DNA of 64,000 nucleotides from an uncultured Dysosmobacter sp. GTDB taxonomy: Bacteria > Bacillota > Clostridia > Oscillospirales > Oscillospiraceae. Shown here in pieces: positions 8,137 to 15,378 of this stretch. Both the position numbers and the translations under genes were made by a program. Positions within the stretch are counted from its first letter, which is position 1. Each line of letters opens with the position of its first letter. A model generated the notes under the pieces. It was not told where the DNA came from. It searched no databases and saw nothing but the letters and a program-made list of their open reading frames with translations. The DNA lies in contig CAKTIO010000007.1 in NCBI GenBank assembly GCA_934565855.1, positions 124,001-188,000 on the forward strand, read 5' to 3'.

Positions 8137-8355
8137 TCATATTTGACGATGTCTTTCAATATTTTTTGTCTTCTTCTCTGCAACAGCGTCTAAATAGTAG
8201 CAGATTGCAGGCAGTTCTAACCCCGTCTTAACCACATACTCATCTAGTGTAATCTGTCTTCGTCGGTAGAGATCATAATATTTCCAAAACACCTTGGGTG
8301 GTTCCCCGTATTTTCTTGGCATATAGCCATTTGGCGAAAATATTGCATCTTTCAT
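8137..8355 (-). CDS. Small HTH-like protein preceding the restriction genes (possible controller)
   Basis: A 72-residue basic protein. ATG at 8355 is preferred over GTG at 8364, which lies too close to GAGGAG. Residues 20-55 (KVFWKYYDLYRRRQITLDEY followed by VVKTGLELPAICYYL) resemble the C-terminal helix-turn-helix of serine recombinases, where a similar pattern picks DNA. It lies 36 bases upstream of the nuclease gene in the same direction. Restriction systems often begin with a small controller protein, but this does not look like the classical C-protein HTH_3 family, so a regulatory role is only a suggestion. Confidence 0.6.
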   Translation of the reverse strand: MKDAIFSPNGYMPRKYGEPPKVFWKYYDLYRRRQITLDEYVVKTGLELPAICYYLDAVAEKKTKNIERHRQI

Positions 8356-8416
8356 GCTACTCACATCTCCTCATTCTTCTTTTTATTATTGCAAATACCT
8401 TCAATTAATTTCACAC

Positions 8417-9364
8417 TTAAGTCTCTCTGTATTCTCTTTTTAAAAGCTCCGTCATTTCCTTTGGCAACTGCTTCAGTAGATTCTCGGCCCGCTTGTAACG
8501 CTTCTCCAATACAGCGAGCTTTGCACGCTGCTCGGCGCTTTTGTGGCGTTCGGCAATTAGCTCGCCCCTGAGCGTTTTGTTTTCCACGGCACTGTTCCGC
8601 TGCATGGAGAGCGAAAGCGACACGGCATCCTGCATTCGCTGAATCTCAGCTTGAAAGGACTCTACATCTGGCAGCAACTGCGCCAGCAGCGCAACAGCTT
8701 CCTCACGCTTCTTTCCGGCGTTCAGTACGTTGATGTCGTTCAAGGCCGCTTCCAGCCGCTCTATCTTCTTGTCCATCGCCGTGACCTTCTTGTACCACTG
8801 GGGTGTCAAATGCCTGCGCTTAGTCTCCACCGCAGGCGTTCCGCGTTCCAGTTCCGGCCACCGTTCCGCCATACAGGCGTAGAAATCATCCTGCCAGCGG
8901 ATCATGGTCTTCTTGTTGCCGAGTATCTCCTTTGCGGACAGCCGTTTATCTTTCGTCAGCGGGACAAAGCAGAGGTGCATGTGAGGCGTTGTTTCATCCA
9001 TGTGTACCACGGCGGAAATGATATTGTCCTCGCCTACACGCTCTTTCAAAAAGTCGAAGGCCCGCCGGAAATATTCCGGCATTTCCGCTTCGTGGGCTTT
9101 GGCAAATTCCGGGCTGACCGTTACCAGCGTGTCCACGAATTTCACACTGTCCTTTCGCACCCGGCAGCCTGCCATGCGGATGCGGTGATTGATCTCCTGT
9201 TCGTAGCTCCAGCGGGGCGTTACCAGATGAACATTCTGTTTTGTGCGCTCCGGGTCAATATCCGGATTGCTGGCGTAGGCCTCCTTTGTTCGCTCATGGT
9301 GGGCACTCAGCGCCTTGGACGCTCCGCCCTTGTGCTTTGCAAATCGTAAAATGGCGTATGCCAT
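8417..9364 (-). CDS. mobV: MobV-family relaxase (Mob/Pre)
   Basis: A 315-residue relaxase that nicks one strand at oriT and pilots it into a recipient. The N-terminal domain begins MAYAILRFAKHKGG, with an arginine-rich block and the HxDETxPHxH metal-binding motif at residues 121-130 (HMDETTPHMH). The C-terminal third is coiled coil (about 200-300), as in MobV dimerisation regions. It is shorter than pMV158 MobM (494 residues) but has the full catalytic domain. GGGAGG precedes the ATG. A pMV158-type nick site lies about 185 bases upstream on the same strand, which strongly links enzyme and substrate. Confidence 0.92.
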   Translation of the reverse strand: MAYAILRFAKHKGGASKALSAHHERTKEAYASNPDIDPERTKQNVHLVTPRWSYEQEINHRIRMAGCRVRKDSVKFVDTLVTVSPEFAKAHEAEMPEYFRRAFDFLKERVGEDNIISAVVHMDETTPHMHLCFVPLTKDKRLSAKEILGNKKTMIRWQDDFYACMAERWPELERGTPAVETKRRHLTPQWYKKVTAMDKKIERLEAALNDINVLNAGKKREEAVALLAQLLPDVESFQAEIQRMQDAVSLSLSMQRNSAVENKTLRGELIAERHKSAEQRAKLAVLEKRYKRAENLLKQLPKEMTELLKREYRET

Positions 9365-9439
9365 GTGGAACCTCCCTTGTTATAGTCTGGGAGATAGGGA
9401 GCGGAAAATCCCCATCGCGGCTCTCTGAAAAAGCGCGTC

Positions 9440-9467
9440 CGGCAGATGACGATACCGTCATCTGCCG
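9440..9467. repeat. Perfect 12-bp inverted repeat between mobV and oriT
   Basis: CGGCAGATGACG and its exact complement flank a 4-base loop. It sits 75 bases upstream of the mobV start, without a clear U-tract on the minus strand (TTCTTTTTC follows on the plus strand), so it is either a terminator for plus-strand reads or an accessory oriT/operator site for the relaxase. Confidence 0.6.
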
Positions 9468-9545
9468 TTCTTCTTTTTCGGCCCGGTCTAAAATGCGCGG
9501 GAAACAGCCGCCCGCGCATTTTCTCCCGTCCCCCGCCGTGACGGG

Positions 9546-9574
9546 TATAACACACTAGACTTTATCCCAAAGTC
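9546..9574 (-). other. oriT: Origin of transfer (pMV158/MobV type)
   Basis: On the minus strand the sequence TAGTGTG/TTATA is present, identical to the MobV nick consensus known from pMV158. Immediately 5' is a 6-bp inverted repeat (GACTTT, 5-base loop, AAAGTC) in the position of the pMV158 IR1 hairpin. The predicted nick lies between 9551 and 9550. The leading strand would carry mobV in first. Confidence 0.85.
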
Positions 9575-9606
9575 CGTGTGCCAGCCGTTCCCTCTGGACT
9601 CCCTGA

Positions 9607-9651
9607 AGCGGGCGAAATGCCCTGTCGGTGCGACAGGACATTCAGCCCGCT
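9607..9651. repeat. Large nested stem-loop
   Basis: AGCGGGC at 9607 pairs with GCCCGCT ending 9651, and inside it AATG/CATT and CCTGTCG-gtg-CGACAGG pair, giving a 45-base extended hairpin. It lies between oriT and the inverted repeats at 9652, a candidate single-strand origin or oriT extension. Confidence 0.6.
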
Positions 9652-9738
9652 GGTGTACGGTACGTCCGGTATGTACGGTATTTTCGGGGGATACCCCTCT
9701 CCCATTTTTACCGTACATACCGTACATTACCGTACACC
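9652..9738. repeat. Long imperfect inverted repeat built of TACGGTA units
   Basis: Three to four copies of (G)TACGGTA on the left arm (9652-9680) are mirrored as TACCGTAC on the right arm (9709-9738), around a C/G-rich centre. The right arm overlaps the last codons of the RepA-like ATPase gene. The iteron-like arrangement next to a replication ATPase suggests an origin or a binding site for an element protein. Confidence 0.65.
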
Positions 9739-10836
9739 TTCCCACCGCAGAAGGATGAGCTTTCCATCCTTCGTGCGCCGGGAGCCGTAGCGAATGCCGT
9801 ACTTCCGCAGCAGGTCATCTTGCCGCGTGTTCAGCGTCCGCACGATCCAATTTGGGGAAATGGCCTGTGTGCTGTCCATAGCTGAAAGACACTGCGCCAG
9901 CTCTGTTGCCGTTCCGTTCCATGATGGTGTATCTTCATTTACCAGCCGGGAAAGAAGTTCCAGCAAGAGGTTCGGCGGCTCCTTGAATGGTTCTGTTTCC
10001 GCCTCCGTTATCTGCCAAAGACTATGAGCAGGGTCAAAACGCAGGTGGAGCCGCATCTGCGGCTGGTCACGTCCCACCACCTCAAGGATGGCATCCCCGC
10101 TTGTGCGCTTGTCCTTGTGCAAGACCATGGCACCGTCTGCCGCTCCTAAGATACCGTTGGTTCCGGAGATGGTGTTGAAGATGTCCTCGGCCCCTTCCTT
10201 GCGGGTATGATGGACGAGTAATAAGGCGATGCCGTGATGGTCTGCAAACTTTTTCAGCTTGGCAATGGTATCGTAATCCGCCGCATAGCTGCCGTTATCC
10301 GGCATCCGGCCCCGGATGCGCTGGAGCGTGTCAATGATGACCAGCACCGTTTCCGGGTATTCAAACAGGAAGCTCTCCAGTTGCTCCAACAAATCTTCCT
10401 CCAGCGTGTCCGCCAGAACAGACAGCACCAGACCAGGGCTGTCCTGCTCTGTCATCTGCGCCAGACGCTTTTGCAGCCGCTCGTAGGTGTCCTCCAGAGC
10501 GAGGTACAACACCATCCCCTGCCGGGAGGAAAAGCCTAAGAATGGCTCTCCCACGCTCACCTGATAGGCCATTTGCAGGACGAAAAAAGACTTGCCAATT
10601 TTGGGTGCGCCAGCGAGGATGTATGTCCCCGCTGGCAGCAAGTTTTCAATAATAAATGGCCGGGATGGGAAATGGGTCTCCATCAGCTCCGGCATGGAAA
10701 AGATACGCATTTTTCCAAACTGCTTGTTTGTTTCTTCAAAAGTTGCTATACTATCTGTGCGTGCAAGCGCGGACGGCTGCTCCCCATCTGGTGCAACAGA
10801 TGGACTGGGGGCAGTCGTTTCTTTATCCTCCCACAT
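9727..10836 (-). CDS. RepA-like AAA family ATPase (RSF1010 RepA / RecA-fold helicase family)
   Basis: A 369-residue AAA_25 / RepA-type ATPase. Walker A is GAPKIGKS at 76-83 and Walker B VLVIIDT at 164-170, followed by LLLVHHTRK and the NGILGAADGAMVL segment typical of RSF1010 RepA-like hexameric helicases. A winged-helix-like C-terminus (about 290-365) probably contacts DNA. It overlaps the upstream HTH gene by 14 bases. In integrative elements this protein is thought to support replication of the excised circle; the iteron-like repeats at its 3' end fit that. The assignment to replication rather than recombination is inferred. Confidence 0.86.
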   Translation of the reverse strand: MWEDKETTAPSPSVAPDGEQPSALARTDSIATFEETNKQFGKMRIFSMPELMETHFPSRPFIIENLLPAGTYILAGAPKIGKSFFVLQMAYQVSVGEPFLGFSSRQGMVLYLALEDTYERLQKRLAQMTEQDSPGLVLSVLADTLEEDLLEQLESFLFEYPETVLVIIDTLQRIRGRMPDNGSYAADYDTIAKLKKFADHHGIALLLVHHTRKEGAEDIFNTISGTNGILGAADGAMVLHKDKRTSGDAILEVVGRDQPQMRLHLRFDPAHSLWQITEAETEPFKEPPNLLLELLSRLVNEDTPSWNGTATELAQCLSAMDSTQAISPNWIVRTLNTRQDDLLRKYGIRYGSRRTKDGKLILLRWEGVR

Positions 10837-11029
10837 GGCTACCTCCGGTGTTCTGTTCGATCCACTCCACCAGCTTGTCCCTTGGCACCAGCAGCCGCTT
10901 GCCGATCCGCAAAGTGGGAAAGGTTGCAGTGTTCAGCAACTGGTAGGCTCCGGCCCGGGAGATGCCCAGTGCTGTGGCCAGCTGATTGGCATTCAGTACA
11001 GCGGGCAGATTTTCATAATTGTTGTTCAT
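10823..11029 (-). CDS. xis: Excisionase-family helix-turn-helix protein
   Basis: A 68-residue protein with an excisionase/MerR-like helix-turn-helix (LNANQLATALGISRAGAYQL, residues 12-31) and a wing reading FPTLRIGKRLLVPRDKLVEWI. This family bends DNA at attachment sites to direct excision, or acts as a regulator. ATG at 11029 is preceded by GAAGGAGG. It overlaps the ATPase gene by 14 bases and is divergent from the DUF6076 gene, with face-to-face promoters between them, so it may repress both units. Confidence 0.85.
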   Translation of the reverse strand: MNNNYENLPAVLNANQLATALGISRAGAYQLLNTATFPTLRIGKRLLVPRDKLVEWIEQNTGGSHVGG

Positions 11030-11054
11030 GTATGACCTCCTTCAAAAATTATAG

Positions 11055-11083
11055 TTGACATTATGGATTATAAAGAATATAAT
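11055..11083 (+). promoter_or_regulatory. Perfect consensus promoter for the DUF6076-integrase unit, overlapping a minus-strand promoter
   Basis: TTGACA (11055-11060), 17 bases, TATAAT (11078-11083) on the plus strand: an exact sigma-A consensus. On the minus strand the same stretch contains TTACAT, 16 bases and TATAAT pointing at the HTH gene. The two promoters overlap face to face, so their use is probably mutually exclusive and open to repressor control. Confidence 0.8.
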
Positions 11084-11183
11084 ACACAATGTAACTATTA
11101 TAGTATGATTGTATATTGCAAGTACGCAAAAGTCAATAGATAATTTCTTGTACGCATCTTGCTATATCTAACAGGAGGCAGCC

Positions 11184-12221
11184 ATGATCTTTCCTGAGCA
11201 CATGGAATTTCGGTATTACATCACCCCGGAACGAAAAGAGTGCTTTGCGCTATATGACAAGACGCTGGGAAGCCGCATGACTTATCTCGATCAAACGCAG
11301 GATCTCGGACAAAGCCTCGTTGACCTTTACGATGCGGACTTTTACGATACCTATTGCGTGTTATCCGAGATCAATAAGCTGGTGGGTTCGCTATCCTCCG
11401 GTCACACGGAACTCGACACATGGGAGAGGCTGCTGAAGCTGTCATTATCGCTTTGCGAAGTGCATCCGTTCTTGGGACTGCTCGTAAAGGAGTTGAGCGA
11501 GTTGGAATCGGCATACGCGCACGGACAAAAGGCCGATGCATCCCCCATTCTCCATTTTACCAGTGATTTTGAAGCCATCGTCAGCGACGCAAAGGCCCTG
11601 ATCGAGCGATGCCTGGATGACCGCTATCAACCGGACTACTCTACGGCAGAGCGATACCGCGAGGCACACTACGATGCGTCGCTCCGCTTCGACGATATGC
11701 GCTATGGCGAGCTTGCCACCGAGGAAGTCTTGTTAGACTGCCCAGCGTATGACAGCGCCTACCATTACAGCGTAGAGATGCTGCGGGAGCGTGGGATCAA
11801 GACTTCGCTGCGCGAGGTACTCTACCCCAATACTGTGCGCGACCTCTATAATTACCTGAAGGCGTATTGTCTCCGTCTGCCACTCCCGATCCATAAATGC
11901 AAAAACTGCGGCAGATACTTCGTTGTGACTGGCAACATCACACAGGACTACTGCACACGGCTGATGGAAGGCTCGGAAAAGACCTGCCGCCAAATGGGAG
12001 CAGTGGTGCAGTATCAGAGCCGACAAATGAAGAATCCTGCCGCACGGGAGTTTACGCGCTCCTACAAGGCCCACAACGCCCGTGTACGGTACGGAACCAT
12101 GACCAAGGATGAGTTCACCGCATGGTCGAAGGAAGCACGAAAGAAACGCGACCTATGTACCAGTGGCAAGCTGTCTCTTGAAGACTTCGTGGCATGGCTG
12201 GACAGCGACAAGCAAAGATAA
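11184..12221 (+). CDS. DUF6076 family protein with a zinc-ribbon-like motif
   Basis: A 345-residue protein of unknown function of a type common beside integrases in Firmicutes elements (DUF6076, from recall). A helical N-terminal two-thirds is followed by a cysteine motif, CKNCGRYFVVTGN then DYCTR and TCRQMG (about residues 236-272), that resembles a zinc ribbon, and by a basic helical C-terminus containing ARVRYGTMTKDEFTAWSKEA. CAGGAGG lies 8 bases before the ATG. It lies 51 bases upstream of the integrase gene behind a consensus promoter, so the two are probably co-transcribed. A DNA-binding or recombination-accessory role is possible but not shown. Confidence 0.75.
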   Translation: MIFPEHMEFRYYITPERKECFALYDKTLGSRMTYLDQTQDLGQSLVDLYDADFYDTYCVLSEINKLVGSLSSGHTELDTWERLLKLSLSLCEVHPFLGLLVKELSELESAYAHGQKADASPILHFTSDFEAIVSDAKALIERCLDDRYQPDYSTAERYREAHYDASLRFDDMRYGELATEEVLLDCPAYDSAYHYSVEMLRERGIKTSLREVLYPNTVRDLYNYLKAYCLRLPLPIHKCKNCGRYFVVTGNITQDYCTRLMEGSEKTCRQMGAVVQYQSRQMKNPAAREFTRSYKAHNARVRYGTMTKDEFTAWSKEARKKRDLCTSGKLSLEDFVAWLDSDKQR

Positions 12222-12272
12222 AACAACGGACTGACTGACCGTTTTACAATTTCAGAGGAACAGGAGGTTTCA

Positions 12273-13451
12273 TTGACAACGCGAAAAACAAAAGGAGCCA
12301 AAGGCGGCGGCACCATCCGCCAGCGTTCTGACGGACGCTGGGAAGCCCGCTATACCCTTGGCATTGATCCCGGAACTGGAAAGCAGATTCAAAAATCTGT
12401 CTACGGCAAGACGCAGAAGGAGGTAAGACAAAAGCTCACGGCGATCACCGCGGAGATTGACAGCGGAACATACCAAGAGCCTTGCAAAATGACCGTGGAT
12501 GAATGGCTGGACATTTGGCTGAAGGACTACCAAATCGGCGTTAAAGCATCTACAGCGTATCTCTACGAGCGGCAAGCCAAGCTGTACCTGCGTCCTGCTC
12601 TCGGCAATCTGCCCCTTGAAAGCCTGAAAGCACACACGATTCAGCGCCTCTATAACTCGCTTTCACAAGAGCATGACGGGCAGTCCGCTCTAAGCGCTAA
12701 AACCATCAAGAACATTCACGGTGTCCTGCATAAGGCTCTTCAGCAAGCTGTCCTTCTCAACTACATCCGCTACAATCCAACATCTGCGTGTGTTCTGCCT
12801 AAAATCGTTAAAAAGGAGATTCATCCACTGACCGATCAGCAAACCGCTCAGCTTTTGAATCTCCTAAAAGGCAGCAAATATGAACTTCCGCTCACCATTG
12901 ATCTGTTTACAGGCCTGCGGGAAGGCGAGTTATTGGGACTCATGTGGGACTGCGTAGATTTTGAAAAGGGCACCATTCTTATCAACAAGCAGCTGCGCCG
13001 TGACCAACGGAAAGGCGGTCAGTATTACTTTTCCCCGCCGAAAAACAACAAAAGCCGTACCATCACGCCTGCCCCTTATGTGATGAAGCTGCTTCGCACA
13101 CAGAAAGTCCACCAATCGGAACAGCGGTTACTTGCCGGCCCTGCATGGGAGGACGGCGGCCTGGTGTTTACCAATGAGTTTGGGCGCTATGTCTCCTACC
13201 GCGCGATCTTCGACAGCTTCAAGCGCATGGTAAAGCGCATCGGCATCCCCGACGCAAGGATACATGACCTTCGCCATACCTACGCCGTCAACTGCATCCG
13301 CGCTGGCGATGACATCAAAACTGTACAAAGCAACCTCGGTCATGCGACCGCTGCCTTTACCCTCGATGTCTACGGTCATTTCACAGATGATATGCGCTCG
13401 GTCAGCGCACAGCGTATGGAAGGCTTCATTACAAATGTTCTCAATTTATAA
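12273..13451 (+). CDS. int: Tyrosine-type site-specific integrase of the element
   Basis: A 392-residue integrase. The N-terminal AP2-like DNA-binding domain (GTIRQRSDGRWEARYTLG) is followed by a SAM-like core-binding domain (about 72-170) and the catalytic domain with Arg216 (GLREGELLGL), His331-x-x-Arg334 (HDLRH), His357 (LGHATAAF) and Tyr367 (DVYGHF). All catalytic residues are present. The start is a TTG at 12273 with AGGAGG 5 bases upstream. It catalyses recombination between the element and the 3' end of tRNA-Val, which lies 77 bases downstream; this is the expected position for a tRNA-targeting integrase. Confidence 0.96.
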   Translation: MTTRKTKGAKGGGTIRQRSDGRWEARYTLGIDPGTGKQIQKSVYGKTQKEVRQKLTAITAEIDSGTYQEPCKMTVDEWLDIWLKDYQIGVKASTAYLYERQAKLYLRPALGNLPLESLKAHTIQRLYNSLSQEHDGQSALSAKTIKNIHGVLHKALQQAVLLNYIRYNPTSACVLPKIVKKEIHPLTDQQTAQLLNLLKGSKYELPLTIDLFTGLREGELLGLMWDCVDFEKGTILINKQLRRDQRKGGQYYFSPPKNNKSRTITPAPYVMKLLRTQKVHQSEQRLLAGPAWEDGGLVFTNEFGRYVSYRAIFDSFKRMVKRIGIPDARIHDLRHTYAVNCIRAGDDIKTVQSNLGHATAAFTLDVYGHFTDDMRSVSAQRMEGFITNVLNL

Positions 13452-13488
13452 AGGGTAGGATAAAGGGTAAAAGTTGTTTCAGGGCAAC

Positions 13489-13525
13489 AAAAAACCTTGA
13501 AGTTGCTGAAACTTCAAGGTTTTTA
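13489..13525 (+). terminator. Integrase terminator
   Basis: AAAAACCTTGAAGTT and its complement flank a 4-5 base loop and end in a T5 tract. It separates the integrase transcript from the convergent tRNA-Val gene. Confidence 0.88.
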
Positions 13526-13527
13526 TC

Positions 13528-13550
13528 TGGTGGACGGTACAGGACTCGAA
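13528..13550. repeat. att: Right attachment site inside the tRNA-Val 3' end
   Basis: A direct repeat partner of 4299-4321, 22 of 23 bases identical, covering the T loop to CCA of tRNA-Val. Because the single difference lies at tRNA position 67, strand exchange must have occurred on the T-loop side of it. Confidence 0.87.
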
Positions 13551-13604
13551 CCTGTGACCCCCTGCACGTCAAGCAGGTGCTCTAGCCAGCTGAGCTAATC
13601 GTCC
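13528..13604 (-). tRNA. tRNA-Val (anticodon GAC), integration target with an altered acceptor stem
   Basis: A 77-base cloverleaf with encoded CCA (13528-13530). The anticodon loop TTGACGT gives anticodon GAC (codon GUC). D stem GCTC and T arm ACAGG-TTCGAGT-CCTGT are normal. The acceptor 5' strand GGACGAT faces ACCGTCC, so positions 6 and 67 form an A-C mismatch. The displaced copy at 4299-4321 has T at position 67, which would restore A-U. The tRNA 3' end here is therefore probably contributed by the element. Confidence 0.95.
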
Positions 13605-13657
13605 GAAACGGAACAGGTTTAGAATACACGAAACATGGGAATTTGTCAACACTTTTC

Positions 13658-13686
13658 TTGAGTTTTTTTTGGAAAATTGTTATACT
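13658..13686 (+). promoter_or_regulatory. Sigma-A promoter of the FabG-like gene
   Basis: TTGAGT (13658-13663), a 17-base spacer with a T7 run, TATACT (13681-13686). It lies 34 bases before the ATG, leaving a short leader with GGGAAAGGGG. Confidence 0.75.
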
Positions 13687-13719
13687 GGTCCCACGAAACA
13701 CAGGGAAAGGGGAATTTTC

Positions 13720-14454
13720 ATGAAACAGATCGCACTGGTCACCGGGGCATCCCGGGGCATCGGACGTGCCATTGCCCGGGAGCTGTCGTGTGCCGGCTAC
13801 GCTGTCTGCGTCAACTATCTGGAGCAGGCGGAGCAGGCGGAGCAGGTGGTCCGGGAGCTTTCCGCCCAGGGACGCCCCGCCGCCGCCATGCAGGCGGATG
13901 TGGCGGACGCGGCGGCGGTCCGGGAGATGGTTCAGAGGATCAAGGCGCTGTGGGGACCGGTGACGCTGCTGGTGAACAATGCGGGCATTTCCCGGCAGGG
14001 GCTGTTTCAGGACGCGGGAGACGATGTGTGGCAGCGGAGCTTTGACGTAAATGTCAACGGCTGCCGCAACACCATTCAGGCAGTGCTGCCGGACATGATC
14101 CACGAAAAGGCGGGCTGCATCGTCAATGTCTCCTCCATCTGGGGGCTGCGGGGCGCGTCCTGCGAGGTGCCGTACGCCTGCACCAAGTCCGCCATTGTGG
14201 GATTGACCCGCTCGCTGGCGCTGGAGCTGGCGCCCTCCCACATCCGGGTCAACGCGGTGGCGCCGGGCTGTATCGAGACGGATATGGTCCGGATGCTGGG
14301 ACAGGAGACCATCCGGCAGCTTATCGACGAGACGCCGCTGGGGCGGCTGGGACAGCCGGAGGATATTGCCAACGCGGTGGCGTTTCTGGCATCGGATAAG
14401 GCGTCCTTCATCACCGGACAGATTTTAACGGTGGACGGCGGCTTCATCGGCTGA
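13720..14454 (+). CDS. fabG: FabG-like 3-oxoacyl-ACP reductase / short-chain dehydrogenase
   Basis: A 244-residue classical SDR that would reduce 3-oxoacyl-ACP, or another ketone, with NADPH. The cofactor motif TGASRGIG is at 8-15, NNAG at 86-89, and the catalytic set is Asn111, Ser138/139, Tyr152 and Lys156 (YACTK). The C-terminus ends ITGQILTVDGGFIG, which is typical of FabG. It stands alone rather than in a fab operon and carries an EQAEQAEQ repeat in the first helix, so it may serve a side pathway instead of primary fatty acid synthesis. The start at 13720 has AAAGGGG upstream. Confidence 0.87.
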   Translation: MKQIALVTGASRGIGRAIARELSCAGYAVCVNYLEQAEQAEQVVRELSAQGRPAAAMQADVADAAAVREMVQRIKALWGPVTLLVNNAGISRQGLFQDAGDDVWQRSFDVNVNGCRNTIQAVLPDMIHEKAGCIVNVSSIWGLRGASCEVPYACTKSAIVGLTRSLALELAPSHIRVNAVAPGCIETDMVRMLGQETIRQLIDETPLGRLGQPEDIANAVAFLASDKASFITGQILTVDGGFIG

Positions 14455-14488
14455 CAAAGCGCTCTCCGGCAGTCCCCTGCCAGAAAGC

Positions 14489-14523
14489 AAATTCCCCGGC
14501 AGCTGATGGCTACCGGGGAATTG
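14489..14523. terminator. Shared terminator between fabG and the LexA-type repressor
   Basis: AATTCCCCGG pairs with CCGGGGAATT around a 14-base loop, followed by TGTTTAT. It lies in the 77-base gap between convergent genes. Confidence 0.7.
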
Positions 14524-14531
14524 TTTATAGC

Positions 14532-15284
14532 CTACTGCTTGCCGGGCAGGGGCAGGTTGTGGATCATCACACGCCCGAAGCACACCAGCGAGCGCCCGCT
14601 TCCGGCGGGAAATACCACGTCTGCGTCGGCGCGTGCCCGGTTCAGGGAGAACAGATACACAATGCCCAGCGGGTCCCGGTAATACTGCTTGCACAGCATG
14701 CTGCCATCCACACAGAAAATGCCGGTGTCCCCCGCTGCCAGCGGGTCATGGTTCACATAGGCGATGGAATCCGGCGGGATCCACGGGGACATGGAATCCC
14801 CCTGAATGCGCACGGCGAACTCTGCGCCCCGGGGAACGTCTCCCTCCACGGGGATCAGGCGGTAGTCCTCGCCTGCAACCGGCGCGGCAAAGCCTGCGGC
14901 GGCAGGGGATTCGTACAGGGGGATCATCCGGGCTGGCTCCTCCGGCTGGCTCTGCTCCACCTCGTCCCGGTAATCGCACAGGGACTGCACCAGTGTGCGC
15001 ACCGCCTCCCGCCCGGAGGCGGGCAGCGACCGGTACTGCTCCAGCAGGCGCTGCTCCTGATGGGTCAGCCGCTGGCTGGTGCTGCGAAAGCTGTCGCCGT
15101 ATAAATAATTGGGGTCCACCTGCAGGCAGTCAAACAGCCGCAGCAGGATATCCTCCTTGGGAAAGCTGACCCCGGTTTCATAATTTCCAATGGCGGAGCG
15201 GGTGACTCCCAGCTTTTCCGCCAGCTCTGCCCGGGAGAGTGCCAATTCCTCCCGGCGTGTGCGCAGACGCTCTCCAAAACTCAA
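14532..15284 (-). CDS. LexA/CI-type self-cleaving transcriptional repressor (XRE HTH + S24 peptidase)
   Basis: A 250-residue repressor. The HTH_3 domain covers residues 5-60 (LALSRAELAEKLGVTRSAIG). The C-terminal S24 peptidase domain has the Ala-Gly cleavage site at about 130-131 (AAAGF), nucleophile Ser164 (GDSMSPW) and Lys199 (SMLCKQYY). Such proteins cleave themselves when RecA filaments or another signal appear. It is distinct from LexA itself, which has a winged helix. It stands alone, not in a prophage. Two identical-pattern palindromes (ACAAG-N3-CTTGT) lie upstream and are its likely operators. It may govern a stress response or an unlinked prophage. Confidence 0.88.
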   Translation of the reverse strand: MSFGERLRTRREELALSRAELAEKLGVTRSAIGNYETGVSFPKEDILLRLFDCLQVDPNYLYGDSFRSTSQRLTHQEQRLLEQYRSLPASGREAVRTLVQSLCDYRDEVEQSQPEEPARMIPLYESPAAAGFAAPVAGEDYRLIPVEGDVPRGAEFAVRIQGDSMSPWIPPDSIAYVNHDPLAAGDTGIFCVDGSMLCKQYYRDPLGIVYLFSLNRARADADVVFPAGSGRSLVCFGRVMIHNLPLPGKQ

Positions 15285-15355
15285 GGCTTACCGCCCCTTT
15301 CTGCTGGTTATTGTCTTTAGTTTACCGGGATGCGGGGACCTTGTCAATCGAATGA

Positions 15356-15368
15356 ACAAGAAACTTGT
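15356..15368. promoter_or_regulatory. Palindromic operator 1 (ACAAG-AAA-CTTGT)
   Basis: A perfect 5-bp inverted repeat with a 3-base spacer, 71 bases upstream of the repressor start and 10 bases upstream of the -35 of a plus-strand promoter. It has the same pattern as the site at 15418. Confidence 0.7.
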
Positions 15369-15378
15369 AAAAAACTTC

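Larger units (their letters stand above)
4299..13550. mobile_element. Integrative mobilizable element in tRNA-Val carrying a restriction and toxin-antitoxin cargo
   Basis: A segment of about 9.25 kb flanked by a 23-bp direct repeat. Its integrase lies at the right edge next to the intact tRNA gene. It has an excisionase-like HTH gene, a RepA-like ATPase, a MobV relaxase and its oriT, but no type IV secretion genes, so it must borrow a helper conjugation apparatus. Cargo is a BglII-like restriction-modification pair and a Panacea-type toxin-antitoxin pair. Cargo genes are visibly AT-richer than the host genes to the right. Confidence 0.85.

Noticed and set aside
9440..9467. The 12-bp inverted repeat as the main oriT
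   Set aside because: The MobV nick consensus lies about 90 bases away; this repeat lacks it.
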